The notes beneath the pieces were generated by a model that had not been told where the DNA came from, made no database searches, and was given only the letters and a program-made list of their open reading frames with translations. Source: Moanibacter sp964542645 (GTDB taxonomy: Bacteria > Verrucomicrobiota > Verrucomicrobiia > Opitutales > UBA2987). From it: a stretch of 64,000 bases of DNA. Shown here one piece after another: positions 63,921 through 64,000 of this stretch. The stretch is from NCBI GenBank assembly GCA_964542645.1, contig CAZIUG010000007.1:186001-250000 (forward strand). The letters are read 5' to 3'. Both the position numbers and the translations under genes were made by a program. The first letter of the stretch is position 1. Each line of letters starts with the position of its first letter.

Positions 63921-64000
63921 ATGGATCTCGCGATTAGGGGAGGCCCCCCAGTCACTGATAAACACTTTCCCTCTTGGCCTGTTTCCGGCGAGGAGGAACG
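63921..64000 (+). CDS. DegT/DnrJ/EryC1 family aminotransferase-like protein, 5' end only
   Basis: The plus strand from the ATG at 63921 reads MDLAIRGGPPVTDKHFPSWP then VSGEEE and leaves the window. The opening (LAIxGGxPV followed by a Pro-rich FPxWPVxGEEE stretch) is the characteristic N-terminus of DegT/DnrJ/EryC1/StrS PLP enzymes. These aminate keto-sugars or, in some clusters, act as dehydratases. It is the last gene of the second catabolic cluster visible here. Only 26 residues are seen, so the call depends on the motif alone. Confidence 0.72.
   Translation, partial: MDLAIRGGPPVTDKHFPSWPVSGEEE

Overview
The window is about 64 kb of bacterial chromosome of roughly balanced base composition. 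It most resembles a free-living, glycan- and sugar-acid-degrading member of the PVC group, probably Verrucomicrobiota. This is inferred from the gene families: sulfatases with C-x-P-x-R motifs, several Gfo/Idh/MocA dehydrogenases, an SGNH-TPR protein, a VTC/CotH/DUF4956 cluster and a carbamoyltransferase/SxtJ/DUF5989 cluster. No ribosomal RNA or long marker set is present, so the taxonomic call is tentative. No phage, IS element, integrase or CRISPR array was seen.

Layout. 1-324 holds the 5' end of valS on the minus strand. 463-17241 is mostly housekeeping: glnD, an HNH endonuclease, cstA, an FAD oxidoreductase, an aquaporin-like channel, priA, a Fur-like regulator, an M23 peptidase, a prepilin peptidase, and an SGNH-TPR protein that overlaps an AAC(3)-like acetyltransferase. 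17342-24196 is a plus-strand catabolic cluster (Gfo/Idh dehydrogenase, Ldh2-type dehydrogenase, sulfatase, enolase-superfamily dehydratase, second sulfatase). 24402-30633 carries acylating (methyl)malonate-semialdehyde dehydrogenase, an SDR and prpB-prpC-prpD for propionyl-CoA oxidation. 31198-35982 has an unusual transketolase homologue, an aminotransferase and an apparently exported TenA-like protein.

36448-40635 encodes a nucleotide-sugar epimerase, a NodU/CmcH-type carbamoyltransferase, an SxtJ-like membrane protein and a DUF5989 peptide. It faces a minus-strand DUF4956-CotH-VTC cluster (45032 to 40756). These two convergent cassettes are the best candidates for a poorly described envelope or polymer-modifying system. 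45342-57892 returns to core genes: arsC-like, eno, tatC, ppdK, hflX, tRNA-Gln(UUG), pyrH, frr, proB and a UvrD/Rep helicase. 58746-64000 is a second catabolic cluster: two TIM-barrel amidohydrolases, a 2-hydroxyacid dehydrogenase, a sugar-phosphate isomerase/epimerase-like protein, a Gfo/Idh dehydrogenase and the start of a DegT/DnrJ aminotransferase-like protein.

A plausible picture is import of sulfated or oxidised sugars, desulfation and oxidation in the cytoplasm, dehydration and aldol-type cleavage, and channelling of C3 products through the methylcitrate cycle. The link between clusters is inferred from gene content only.
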